A stretch of 50,346 nucleotides of DNA from CAVVWJ01 sp965652025 (GTDB taxonomy: Bacteria; Gemmatimonadota; Gemmatimonadetes; Gemmatimonadales; GWC2-71-9): NCBI GenBank assembly GCA_965652025.1, contig CBFGTM010000027.1, positions 1 to 50,346 on the forward strand, given 5' to 3'. A program made the position numbers and the translations under genes. Each line of letters opens with the position of its first letter. Positions within the stretch are counted from its first letter, which is position 1. Below are positions 15,620 to 24,254 of the stretch, one piece after another. A model generated the notes under the pieces. It had not been told where the DNA came from. It did no database searches and saw only the letters and a list, made by a program, of their open reading frames with translations.

Positions 15620-17473
15620 CTAAAGGAGCGCTGCAGCGTCGAGAATCAGCGCCGGCGCACCATCGGCCAGGATAGTGGCACCACCGACGAAGGGGGGAAG
15701 ACCCCGGGGAGCATCAAAGGGCTCGACTACGATGTCCTGCTGCCCCACCAACGCATCGACCACCAGTGCAGTCCGGCGCTCCCCCACCTCGAGAATGACA
15801 GTGGGTCGGCGGGAGGATGGTGTATTCCTCCGGGCGGCGACCAGATCCCGGAGATGAACCGTGGGGATCACCTCATCGCGCACCACCAGGGCCTCGCGAT
15901 CGCGCACGGCGGTGACCGCGCGATGATCGAATTCCACGGTCTCGGCCACGTACACCAGCGGCACGGCGTAGCGTTCGCCGCCGGCCTCGGTGAGCAGGGC
16001 GCGGACAATGGCCAGCGTGAGCGGAACCCGAATCAGGAAAGTGGATCCCTGCCCTGGCTCCGAGCGCACCTCCAGGGTTCCGCCCAGCGCCCGCACCCGG
16101 GTCATGGCCACATCGACCCCGACGCCGCGCCCGGAGACGCCGCTCACCTGTTCCGCGGTGCTGAATCCCGGCCGAGCCAGGACCCGCACCAGAAGATCGT
16201 CCGTCAGCGTCTCGGTTTCGGGCGCCGCGCCATCCCGCCGGGCCTTCGCCAGGATTCTGGCCCGGTCGATGCCCCGGCCGTCGTCGGTCACCCGGATGGC
16301 GACGGTGTTGCGCTCCCGCGAGGCCGAAAGAAGAATCCGTCCCTGAGCCGGCTTCCCGGCTCGCTCTCGTTCCGCGGGCGGCTCGATGCCGTGATCGGCT
16401 GCGTTGCGGATCAGGTGCACCAGAGGCTCACCGATCTCGTCCAGAATCGACCGGTCCAGCTCGATGTCCTGGCCTTCGATGTCCAGCCGAATTTGTTTGC
16501 CCAGGTCTCGGGACAGATCGCGCAGCAACCGGGGAAATCGCTCGAACACCTCGCCGACCGGCGTCATCCGCGAGGCAATGACCTCTCCCTGCATCCCGGA
16601 AACCAACCGGTTGATCCGCTCGCTGACCTCAACCAGCACCGGATCTCCTGACTCCGATGCGAGCGCACCCAGGCGATTCTTGGCCACAACCAGCTCGCCG
16701 ACCTGTTTCATCAACTGATCCAGCCGGCGAAGGTCGACCCGGATCTGCCGGCTGATGGCCTGGGCATCGGCTCCCGACGCGGTCGGCTCCTCAAAGGCGA
16801 CGGACGCCACGTCTCCCACCGCCAGCAAGGCAGCCGTGATCTCGGACTCCGCTGACCGGCTCTGCAGTCGAAAGGAGAAGCGGCCATCGAAATCGTCCCG
16901 CTCGAACTCAGCCGCTGGTGGGCGCACCCCACTCACCGCACCCAGGCTCTCGGCGCGGCGAAGCACGAGGGCCGCCCGGGCACCCCGCATGATTGCGCTG
17001 GGCCGGATGAGAACCCGCACGGCTCGAAGTCGGGGGGCGTCGCTCGCCCGTCGAGTCGGGGGCGGCTCGGGGACCGGTGCGGAAGGCGGAGAGAGCGTAG
17101 CGCCGGCAATCCCATTCAGCTCAGCGAGCAACGCGGGATCCGGCAGCTGGTCACTGCCGGCCGCTGCCGTCTCGATCGCCCGACCCAAGGCATCGATGGC
17201 CCGGAACAGAAGCTGAAAGATCGCCGGCGCCGGCTGCAGAAGTCCCTGGCGGAGGCGGTCCAGTAAGTTCTCCATCCAGTGGGACAAGTCGGCAACACCG
17301 GTATACCCCATGGTTGCCGCCATCCCTTTGATGGTATGGATGGCCCGGAACAGCCGGTCTACCGGCTCCGCCGCCGCCGGCTCTTTCTCCCACTCCAGCA
17401 GCGAGTGGTTGCAGGCCTTGAGGTGCTCGCGGCTTTCGGTGACGAAGAGTGCAGCGTATTTGGAGAGGTCCAT
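15620..17473 (-). CDS. cheA: CheA, chemotaxis sensor histidine kinase
   Basis: Domain order is P1 Hpt with phospho-acceptor H46 (LFRAIHTIKGMA), a linker and a P2-like/variable region (about 110-235), then P3 dimerisation helices (about 240-300). The P4 kinase domain has N box HLIRNAADHG, G1 VTDDGRGID and G2 SGRGVGVDV, and P5 CheW-like covers the last 130 residues (YAVPLVYVAETV to the end). The 617 residues fit a CheA with a short, unusual P2. It phosphorylates CheY and CheB on receptor signals. It sits three bases after cheY and nine before cheC. It is the only histidine kinase in the window. Confidence 0.97.
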   Translation of the reverse strand: MDLSKYAALFVTESREHLKACNHSLLEWEKEPAAAEPVDRLFRAIHTIKGMAATMGYTGVADLSHWMENLLDRLRQGLLQPAPAIFQLLFRAIDALGRAIETAAAGSDQLPDPALLAELNGIAGATLSPPSAPVPEPPPTRRASDAPRLRAVRVLIRPSAIMRGARAALVLRRAESLGAVSGVRPPAAEFERDDFDGRFSFRLQSRSAESEITAALLAVGDVASVAFEEPTASGADAQAISRQIRVDLRRLDQLMKQVGELVVAKNRLGALASESGDPVLVEVSERINRLVSGMQGEVIASRMTPVGEVFERFPRLLRDLSRDLGKQIRLDIEGQDIELDRSILDEIGEPLVHLIRNAADHGIEPPAERERAGKPAQGRILLSASRERNTVAIRVTDDGRGIDRARILAKARRDGAAPETETLTDDLLVRVLARPGFSTAEQVSGVSGRGVGVDVAMTRVRALGGTLEVRSEPGQGSTFLIRVPLTLAIVRALLTEAGGERYAVPLVYVAETVEFDHRAVTAVRDREALVVRDEVIPTVHLRDLVAARRNTPSSRRPTVILEVGERRTALVVDALVGQQDIVVEPFDAPRGLPPFVGGATILADGAPALILDAAALL

Positions 17474-17476
17474 GGG

Positions 17477-17839
17477 TTACGCCAGGACGCGCTGGACCGC
17501 CTCGAGTACCCGGGATGGCTGGAACGGCTTGACCACGAAGTCCTTCGCGCCGGCCTGAATGGCCTCGACCACCAGGGCCTGCTGGCCCATAGCGCTGCAC
17601 ATCAGAATCTTGGCGTCGGGATCGGCCTTGCAGATCTCGCGCACCGCCTCGATCCCCCCCATGTCGGGCATGACGATATCCATGGTGACCAGATCCGGCT
17701 TCAGCTCCCGGTATTTCTCGACCGCCTGCAAGCCCGATTCGGCCTCACCTACTATCTCGAACCCGGCCTGGCTGAGGATGTCGCTGATCATCGTGCGCAT
17801 GAAGACGGCGTCGTCGCAGACCAGCACGGTATGATTCAC
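17477..17839 (-). CDS. cheY: CheY-type single-domain response regulator
   Basis: The 120-residue receiver domain has D9-D10, phospho-acceptor D54 (LVTMDIVMPDMGG), switch Ser around position 82 (ILMCSAMG) and the conserved Lys in VVKPFQPSRV near residue 104. It is the diffusible output of CheA. Its target is not visible: no flagellar motor gene is nearby, so the phosphorylated form may act on the DUF4388 proteins or the GTPase module. The gene lies 14 bp after cheW and 3 bp before cheA. Confidence 0.95.
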   Translation of the reverse strand: MNHTVLVCDDAVFMRTMISDILSQAGFEIVGEAESGLQAVEKYRELKPDLVTMDIVMPDMGGIEAVREICKADPDAKILMCSAMGQQALVVEAIQAGAKDFVVKPFQPSRVLEAVQRVLA

Positions 17840-17853
17840 GGACTCCCTCCCTA

Positions 17854-18291
17854 TTAGCCGCCGATGATCGGCGCGAACACGGCGTTCATGTCGAGCAGAA
17901 TGAAGTGCCGGTCAGAGTTGAGTCCGACACCCTGAACCAGGCGAGGGTCGACCCCGGGCAGCTCCTGACGCTCGACCACGCAGTCGGCCGGCAACTCCAG
18001 GAAGTCCAGCACCTGCCCCACACCCAGCCCATAGGTCTTGCCCTTGACCTCGAGCACGACAATGGCGCCCTCGTCGGATGTCTGTCGCTCCTGCTGCAGG
18101 AGCAGGTGTCCGTCGAGAACGGTGAGCAGGCTGCCGCGAACGTTGACCAGCCCTTCAACCGTATCCGGCACACCGGGAATTCGGGTGGCCGGAAGGCGGG
18201 GGAGGATCTCACGCACGATCCCTGCCGGGGCCGCGCAGATAACCTCACCGATTCGAAAGATGACGGCGTGGAGCGCGGGGGAGTTAGCCAT
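17854..18291 (-). CDS. cheW: CheW-like chemotaxis coupling protein
   Basis: The start is placed at ATG 18291, giving 145 residues. A longer reading from 18405 would add 38 residues lying inside rluD and not resembling CheW. The domain runs from LHAVIFRIGEVICAAPAGIV through GLVNVRGSLLTVLD (conserved CheW centre) and GLGVGQVLDFLEL to HFILLDMNAVF. It is the first gene of the chemosensory group, overlapping the rluD stop by 8 bp and preceding cheY by 14 bp, so chemosensory translation is coupled to a housekeeping gene. Confidence 0.9.
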   Translation of the reverse strand: MANSPALHAVIFRIGEVICAAPAGIVREILPRLPATRIPGVPDTVEGLVNVRGSLLTVLDGHLLLQQERQTSDEGAIVVLEVKGKTYGLGVGQVLDFLELPADCVVERQELPGVDPRLVQGVGLNSDRHFILLDMNAVFAPIIGG

Positions 18292-19336
18292 CTCTATTGA
18301 AGAAACGAAGATAGCGGAGGGGGTCTGGCCGGGCAACCAGTTCTTCGCCACCTGCTGCAGCCAATGTTGGCGCAAGATCCGAGGGCCACTCGGAGGTGAA
18401 CTCAAGTGGTGCTCCGCTCACAGGATGGCGGAATGCCAGAGCCGCTGCGTGGAGGGCCTGACGGGGGGTAACCTGCGCGATACGCTCGGCGGCCCGCCGT
18501 TGAGCGCCGGAGATCCGCCGGCTCCCCCCGCCGCCGTACACCGGATCGCCCACGATCGGGTGGCCCACGTGCTCGAGATGGAGCCGGATCTGGTGGGTGC
18601 GCCCGGTCTGGAGCTCCAGCCGGAGCAGGTCGACCACGTCAAACCGAGCCACTACCCAGGCATCGGTGGTAGCAGAGCGACCGCGAGGCGACACCACCAT
18701 CCTTTTCCGGTCGGAAGGATGCCGAGCCACCTGGGCGTCGATGCGCAGCGGGCTTCCGTCCAGATGGCCCCACGCCAGGGCACCGTAGGTGCGCCGCACT
18801 CGGCGCGCGGCTATGCCGGCTGCCAGCCGACGATGCGCTAGATCGGTCTTGGCAATGATCATGAGACCGGAAGTGTCCCGATCCAAACGGTGGACGATGC
18901 CGGGGCGGCCCTCGGCTCCTCCGGCCAAAGTGGTGCCTCGAGCCACCAGCGCATTGACCAGGGTGTCGTCCCAATGACCCGGGGCGGGATGGACCACCAG
19001 TCCCGCCGGTTTGTCGATGATGGCCAGATGTTCGTCTTCGAAGACGATGCTGAGCGGAATGGCCCGCGGCTGCAGGGTCCGCGGTAGTTCGTGGCGAGGG
19101 AGGCGAACGGTGACAGTCTCACCGCGAGAGAGTGTCCGGGAAGCTCGGGCGGGCTTTCCTGCAATACTGACTAGTTTATCGGCGATGAGTCTCGCCGCCT
19201 GGGTGCGGGAATAGCCCAGTTGATCGGCGAGAAAGCGATCTAGTCGTTCGGTAGTATCCGTAGCAACGGTGAAGTGAAACTGCTGGTCGGGGTCCTCCTC
19301 CCCCGCTGCCCCGCTGCCTTGCCGCCCCGCCGTCAC
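18284..19336 (-). CDS. rluD: RluA/RluD family ribosomal pseudouridine synthase
   Basis: The protein has an N-terminal S4 RNA-binding domain (ERLDRFLADQLGYSRTQAAR) and the RluA-type catalytic domain with GIVHRLDRDTSGLMI, where the Asp in RLDRDTSG is the nucleophile, plus GRTHQIRLHLEHVGHPIVGD. It converts specific uridines of 23S rRNA to pseudouridine. I use GTG 19336, which overlaps the lspA stop as GTGA; an ATG at 19384 would lie 52 bp inside lspA. The first 20 residues from either start are a low-complexity Gly/Ala/Glu tail encoded by a C-rich direct repeat. lspA followed by rluD is a common bacterial order. Confidence 0.93.
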   Translation of the reverse strand: MTAGRQGSGAAGEEDPDQQFHFTVATDTTERLDRFLADQLGYSRTQAARLIADKLVSIAGKPARASRTLSRGETVTVRLPRHELPRTLQPRAIPLSIVFEDEHLAIIDKPAGLVVHPAPGHWDDTLVNALVARGTTLAGGAEGRPGIVHRLDRDTSGLMIIAKTDLAHRRLAAGIAARRVRRTYGALAWGHLDGSPLRIDAQVARHPSDRKRMVVSPRGRSATTDAWVVARFDVVDLLRLELQTGRTHQIRLHLEHVGHPIVGDPVYGGGGSRRISGAQRRAAERIAQVTPRQALHAAALAFRHPVSGAPLEFTSEWPSDLAPTLAAAGGEELVARPDPLRYLRFFNRDG

Positions 19337-19866
19337 GCCACCGAGGCCGACTCCGGCTCCGGCCGTCGGGCGTCTTCCCGCCACAGCGAGATGGCCAGTG
19401 CAATGGCACCGCAGCTCACCGCGATGTCGGCCACATTGAACGTGGGCCAGCGCAGCGAGCCGACGCCGACGTCGAGGAAATCGACAACGCCGCGGGGACT
19501 GCGGATCCGGTCGATGAGGTTACCGATGGCGCCGCCCGCCACCAACCCCAGGGCGAGCTGGCGAAACCGGTCGCCGACCGGACTGCTGCGCGACATGCGA
19601 GTCAGCACGAAAACAGCTACCAGGGCCACCGTGAAGAAGATCCAGCGGGAGTAGGGTCCCACGTGGAGGCCAAATGCAGCGCCCTGGTTGTAGACCAGCC
19701 GGAGCTGAAACCAGTCGCCGAACACCGGAATGCCCGGGGTGCGGAGCAGGGTGGCCTCGGCGATCAGCTTGGTGATCAGGTCCAGGAGGACGGTTGCCAG
19801 CGCGGCCCAGGCGAACACCCGGCGCTCACCGCTGGCGACAAACAAGGGATCAGCGCCGCTTGCCAT
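19333..19866 (-). CDS. lspA: LspA, lipoprotein signal peptidase (signal peptidase II)
   Basis: From ATG 19866 (preceded by AAGGAGAAGG) the protein has 177 residues with four membrane helices. The aspartic-protease pair is D119 in GGAIGNLIDRI and D147 in PTFNVADIAV, and VYNQGAAFG at 58-66 is the family's conserved loop. It cleaves the signal peptide of prolipoproteins at the lipobox Cys. At least two lipoprotein precursors are encoded in this window (33124 and 40010). The start lies 17 bp inside the zinc-finger gene; a reading from 19917 would add 17 residues that belong to that gene. Confidence 0.96.
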   Translation of the reverse strand: MASGADPLFVASGERRVFAWAALATVLLDLITKLIAEATLLRTPGIPVFGDWFQLRLVYNQGAAFGLHVGPYSRWIFFTVALVAVFVLTRMSRSSPVGDRFRQLALGLVAGGAIGNLIDRIRSPRGVVDFLDVGVGSLRWPTFNVADIAVSCGAIALAISLWREDARRPEPESASVA

Positions 19867-20236
19867 CTTCTTCCTTCTCCTTGCAGGTGATGCACAGCCG
19901 GGCGTGGGGCAAGGCATCGAGCCGCTCGAAGTTGATCTCCTGCCCGCACTGCTGGCAGTGACCGAACTTCTCCGGACTCCCGTAGAGCCGGCGCAGCGCC
20001 TCGTTCACGTGCCAGAGATAGCGTCCCTCCTGCGAGGCAAAGAGGAACTGCTTTTCCCGCTCCATGGCGTCGGTGCCCTGATCGGCCATGTGGAAGGAAT
20101 AGGAAGACAGATCGCCGTCGGACGACTGCAAGGTTGCATTGAAGGACTCGTCGTAGAAGCCCAGCTCCTTCATGACGCGGGCACGCTCTTCCATAAGTCG
20201 CTTTTCGATGTGCGTGAGCTGTTTCTTGTTCATCAC
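19850..20236 (-). CDS. DksA/TraR-family zinc-finger protein
   Basis: The 128-residue protein has an N-terminal coiled-coil-like helix (THIEKRLMEERARVMKELG), a central helix around EREKQFLFASQEGRYLWHVNEALRR, and a C4 zinc finger C94-x2-C97-x17-C115-x2-C118. This is the DksA/TraR layout, in which the coiled coil enters the RNA polymerase secondary channel. The DksA catalytic-tip Asp-x-x-Asp-Ala is not clearly placed, so a general DksA function is uncertain. It overlaps ileS by 4 bp. Zinc-finger genes of this family next to ileS-lspA are also known in Firmicutes and Deltaproteobacteria. Confidence 0.85.
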   Translation of the reverse strand: MMNKKQLTHIEKRLMEERARVMKELGFYDESFNATLQSSDGDLSSYSFHMADQGTDAMEREKQFLFASQEGRYLWHVNEALRRLYGSPEKFGHCQQCGQEINFERLDALPHARLCITCKEKEEDGKRR

Positions 20237-23200
20237 TTGTCCATGGGTTGAGGACCCGATGCGGTCCGGCCATCCTGATATCGTTGCACTCCCACCACCG
20301 CCCTGTGCCCGTCGAGCTCCACCGGCTGCTCCAGATCCGGCGCGGGGGCCCGGGCGCCGACTTCCAGACCCCGGGCCAGGGTTTCGCCCCGAATGAATCC
20401 GGTATGACTTCTCACCGCATCCATCACTGGCTGATCGCCATCAATCCACAACGCGATGCGGTCGGTGTAACTGTACCCGGCTTCTTTGCGGATCCGCTGC
20501 ACCCGGTTCACCACCTCGCGGGCGATTCCCTCGCGTCGGAGGGTCTCGTCCAGGCGAGGGTCGAGCGCCGCGACGAAGGCACCGTTGCTCTGGACCAGCC
20601 AGTCCGTGGCGACCTCGCGCTCTACCGCGACATCCTCGGGCAGGTAGGTGACCGGCTCGCCTTCCAGCTCCAATGTGGCTGGACTGCCTGCTTCCAGCCC
20701 CCGGAGCTGGTGCGCGGTAAGGGAGGCGGCTGCGGCCGCGACTGCAGGAGTCCTCTTGCCGTAACGCTTCCCCAGGGTGCGGAAGTTGGGCTTGGGACGC
20801 AGTCGCACGAGATCGGTGTCGGAGGCGACCACCTCCACCTTCTTCACGTTGACCTCCAGCCGGAGCAGCTCCAGCAGCTCCTCCAGCGTGGGACCACGAA
20901 CCGCCCCGGGCACGGCGACCTGCATCCGCCCTAACGGCTGGCGGACGCGGATGTTTCGCTCCTCCCGGGCAGACCGGGCCAGCGATGCCAAGCGGCGCAC
21001 CGCGTCCATGGCGGCCTCGAGCTCCGGCTCAGCCTGCCCCTGCGGTACCGGAAACCGGGCAAGGTGCACAGAGGTTCCCGTCAGCGCCCGATGGAGCCAG
21101 TCGCTCACGAAGGGCGCGGCCGGCGCCAGCAGCCGGGCCACCGTGCTCAACGCTTCATGCAGCGTGGCCAGCGCAGCAGGATCGGCCGAGGAATCGGGAG
21201 CCCAGAATCGCGCCCGATTGACCCGCACATACCACTGCGACACATCGTCTACTACGAAATCCATGACGGCTCGGACCCCGGCGGTGACGTCGTAACCACC
21301 CCAGGCCTGGATGACGGCCTGCACGGTTGCGTCCACCCGGCTCAGCAACCACCGGTCCACCAGCGGCCGCTCCGCTGCTGCCGGCGACTGGGCCGGCGTC
21401 CATTCGCCGGCGTATCCGGCGAAGAAGGTGTAGCTGTTCTTCAACGCATTGAAAAACTTGCCCGCTACCTCGGGAATGGTGCGAGGATCGAAACGCTTGG
21501 GCAGCCACACCTGGCTGGATGCCAGGAGGTAGAGCCGGATAGTATCGGCACCGAACTGCTCGATCATCTGCCAGGGGTCCACCACGTTGCCCTTGCTCTT
21601 CGACATCTTCTGGCCCTCGGCATCGAGGACCAGCTCGTTCACGATGACGTGGCGGTAGGCCAGACTGTCGAACGCCGCGGTGGCGATCGCAAGCAGCGAG
21701 TAGAACCAACCACGCGTCTGATCCACACCCTCACAGATGAAGTCAGCCGGGAAGTGCTGCTTGAACTCGGCCTCGTGCTCGAAGGGATAGTGCCATTGCG
21801 CGTATGGCATCGAGCCGGAATCGAACCAGGTATCGATGACTTCCGGAGTGCGACGCATGGTGCCGCCGCAGCGGCAAGGCCAGGTGTAATTGTCGATGAA
21901 CGGCTTGTGCGGATCGAAGTCGGCCGGCAGGCTCCGGTCCCAGCGCTGGGCCAGCTCGGCGTAGCTCCCGATCACCTCGATGTGCGAAGGGTCCCGGTCG
22001 CAGACCCAGACCGGCAGCGGCGTGCCCCAGTAGCGATCGCGGGAAAGGGCCCAGTCGACATTGTTCTCCAGCCATTCTCCGAAGCGTCCGGACCCCACCT
22101 CCGTAGGGTGCCAATCCACCTGCCGGTTGAGCTCCAGCATCCGGTCCTTCACGGCCGAGGTGCGTACGAACCAGGAGTCCCTCGCGTAGTAGATGAGCGG
22201 ACTGGAGCAGCGCCAGCAGTGCGGATAGGTGTGGGTGTGCGGCTGGGTCAGATGCCAGCGACCCTCCTGCTTGAGCCGCTGAATGATCAGGTCGTTGGTC
22301 TCCCGCGCCGTGACCAGCCGCCCTTCGATCTCGGGCCAGTTGGTGCCGGTGAACGTCCCGTCCGGCGCGACCGGGCGAACCAGACCAAGCTCATGGTCGA
22401 TGCCGGCCTGGAAATCGTCGGCCCCGAAGGCAGGCGCCAGATGGACCAGCCCCGAGCCGTCCTCCGCGGTGACGAACTCGGCGGCGATCACCAGCCGGGA
22501 CTTTCGCTCGTCGGGTAGAGGGACAACCTCGAGCGGCCGGCGGTAGCGCTGTCCCATCAGCTCGCTGCCCTTGAAGGTGCGCAGCGGGCCCAGCTCAGCA
22601 AAGCTCGGCGCCCCCTTCTGGGCACTGCTGGGGAGCGTCGCCCGGGAAGTGGCCAGGATGATCTTCCGGTCTCCCACGGGGTACTCGCCGTACTCGAGCT
22701 CAGGATGGACCGCGACCGCCACGTTGGAGAGAAGGGTCCAGGGGGTCGTAGTCCATACCAACAATTGGCGGCTGGGATCGGCCTCCAGCGGGAAGGTGAC
22801 ATACACCGAGTTCGTGGTGACGGTCTCGTATCCCTGCGCCAGCTCATGGCTGGAGAGCACCGTCCCGCAGCGGGGGCAATAGGGCAGCACCCGGTGACCG
22901 CGGTACAGTAGGTTCCGCTGATGCAGCCGCTGGAGCAGCCACCACACGCTCTCGATGTAGTGGTTGCTGCAGGTGATGTACGGATGCTCGTAGTCCAGCC
23001 AGTACCCGATGCGGTCGGACAGCTCTTCCCACTCCTTCTGATACTTGAACACGCTCTTCCGCGCCCGGCGGTTGAACTCCTTCACCCCAAAGCGCTCGAT
23101 GTCTCTTTTTCCGCTGAGCTTCAGCTCCTTTTCAACCTCGATCTCCACCGGAAGCCCATGGGTGTCCCAGCCGGCAATCCGGGTCACTGACTCGCCCTGC

Positions 23201-23421
23201 ATGGCGTGAAAGCGGCAGACCAGGTCCTTGATGGTCCGGGAGAACACGTGATGGATCCCCGGCCGCCCGTTAGCCGTGGGCGGCCCTTCGTAGAAGACGA
23301 ACGGAGGTCCCTCCGCCCGGGTCTCCACCGTGCGGCGGAACAGCTGCTCCTCTTTCCAGAGAGTCAGCTGCCGCTGCTCCAGCTCATGGGGCGAGAGGTC
23401 GGGCCAGGCAGGAAAGGTCAT
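20233..23421 (-). CDS. ileS: isoleucyl-tRNA synthetase, eukaryote-like (type 2)
   Basis: The start is ATG 23421, sharing one base with the pnp stop; a reading from 23535 would add 38 residues inside pnp. The 1062-residue enzyme charges tRNA-Ile. Visible are the HIGH-type motif PTANGRPGIHHV (48-59), the editing domain, the KMSKS motif (about residue 604, QKMSKSKGNVV) and a long C-terminal domain with LDETLRREGIAREVVNRVQ. The GxPGxHH form of the HIGH box and that C-terminal block are features of the eukaryote-like IleS2 class, which in other bacteria tolerates mupirocin. The usual bacterial C-terminal zinc finger is not seen. Confidence 0.96.
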   Translation of the reverse strand: MTFPAWPDLSPHELEQRQLTLWKEEQLFRRTVETRAEGPPFVFYEGPPTANGRPGIHHVFSRTIKDLVCRFHAMQGESVTRIAGWDTHGLPVEIEVEKELKLSGKRDIERFGVKEFNRRARKSVFKYQKEWEELSDRIGYWLDYEHPYITCSNHYIESVWWLLQRLHQRNLLYRGHRVLPYCPRCGTVLSSHELAQGYETVTTNSVYVTFPLEADPSRQLLVWTTTPWTLLSNVAVAVHPELEYGEYPVGDRKIILATSRATLPSSAQKGAPSFAELGPLRTFKGSELMGQRYRRPLEVVPLPDERKSRLVIAAEFVTAEDGSGLVHLAPAFGADDFQAGIDHELGLVRPVAPDGTFTGTNWPEIEGRLVTARETNDLIIQRLKQEGRWHLTQPHTHTYPHCWRCSSPLIYYARDSWFVRTSAVKDRMLELNRQVDWHPTEVGSGRFGEWLENNVDWALSRDRYWGTPLPVWVCDRDPSHIEVIGSYAELAQRWDRSLPADFDPHKPFIDNYTWPCRCGGTMRRTPEVIDTWFDSGSMPYAQWHYPFEHEAEFKQHFPADFICEGVDQTRGWFYSLLAIATAAFDSLAYRHVIVNELVLDAEGQKMSKSKGNVVDPWQMIEQFGADTIRLYLLASSQVWLPKRFDPRTIPEVAGKFFNALKNSYTFFAGYAGEWTPAQSPAAAERPLVDRWLLSRVDATVQAVIQAWGGYDVTAGVRAVMDFVVDDVSQWYVRVNRARFWAPDSSADPAALATLHEALSTVARLLAPAAPFVSDWLHRALTGTSVHLARFPVPQGQAEPELEAAMDAVRRLASLARSAREERNIRVRQPLGRMQVAVPGAVRGPTLEELLELLRLEVNVKKVEVVASDTDLVRLRPKPNFRTLGKRYGKRTPAVAAAAASLTAHQLRGLEAGSPATLELEGEPVTYLPEDVAVEREVATDWLVQSNGAFVAALDPRLDETLRREGIAREVVNRVQRIRKEAGYSYTDRIALWIDGDQPVMDAVRSHTGFIRGETLARGLEVGARAPAPDLEQPVELDGHRAVVGVQRYQDGRTASGPQPMDK

Positions 23422-24254
23422 CAGTGCAAGCGCTCCACTAGGCCGCAGACCAGGCGAGTCAACGAAGGCTCCGCCCGTCGCGCCGTCGCGATAATGCGGT
23501 CGATATCCACCGGCTCCAGAGCATCTGGCAGACACTGATCGGTGATGATGGAGATCCCGACAGTGCGGAGCCCAGCATGCACCCCGACGATTACCTCGGG
23601 GACCGTAGACATCCCCACAACATCGGCTCCGATGGCCCGAAGCATCCGGTATTCAGCCCGAGTCTCCAGGCTGGGCCCCGGCACGGCGACATACACGCCT
23701 TCGCGCAGGACAGTCCCCTGCTCCAGCGCCACCCCACGAGCCAGTGCCCGAAGCTCCGGATCATAGGGCGACGACATGTCGGGAAAACGGGGACCCAGCC
23801 GCTCGTCGTTGGCGCCGACCAGGGGGTTATCCCCCAGGAGGTTGATATGGTCGCTCAGCAGGACCAGATCGCCGGGATTCCAGAGCGGATGCATTCCCCC
23901 GCAGGCGTTGGACACGATGAGAATCCGCGCCCCGAGCGCGCGCATGACCCTGACCGGGAACGCGACATCGGACAGCGGATACCCCTCGTAGCGATGAAAG
24001 CGTCCCTGCATCGCTACGACCGGCCGGGAGCTCAGTTTGCCGAGCAGCAGACGTCCGGCGTGACTCTCGACCGTGGACAGCGGGAATCCCGGAATCCGCT
24101 CATAGGGGACCGTAACTTCAACCGTCATCTCGTCGGCCAGACCACCCAGTCCGGTGCCCAGAATGATCCCCACCTCGGGTTTGACCGGGGCGGTCCGGCG
24201 TACCTCGGCGGCGGCGGTTTCGACTCTCTCGTACAGCGCGGCGGGTGCCGTCAT
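23421..24254 (-). CDS. purine-nucleoside phosphorylase (trimeric type)
   Basis: The enzyme splits purine nucleosides with phosphate. Family motifs are GIILGTGLGGLA (29-40), the phosphate-site H86 in QGRFHRYEGY, SNACGGMHP (115-123), E197 in PGPSLETRAEY and MSTVPEVIVG. The residue that sets base specificity in human PNP (N243) is Asp here, D239 in SIITDQC. In the human enzyme an Asn-to-Asp change at this position allows adenine nucleosides, so broader specificity or MTAP-like behaviour is possible. The length of 277 is typical. It overlaps the DivIVA gene by 4 bp and ileS by 1 bp. Confidence 0.93.
   Translation of the reverse strand: MTAPAALYERVETAAAEVRRTAPVKPEVGIILGTGLGGLADEMTVEVTVPYERIPGFPLSTVESHAGRLLLGKLSSRPVVAMQGRFHRYEGYPLSDVAFPVRVMRALGARILIVSNACGGMHPLWNPGDLVLLSDHINLLGDNPLVGANDERLGPRFPDMSSPYDPELRALARGVALEQGTVLREGVYVAVPGPSLETRAEYRMLRAIGADVVGMSTVPEVIVGVHAGLRTVGISIITDQCLPDALEPVDIDRIIATARRAEPSLTRLVCGLVERLH

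Noticed and set aside
21064..22518. Plus-strand open frame of 484 codons
   Set aside because: It is fully contained opposite ileS, whose catalytic motifs are on the minus strand; typical codon shadow.
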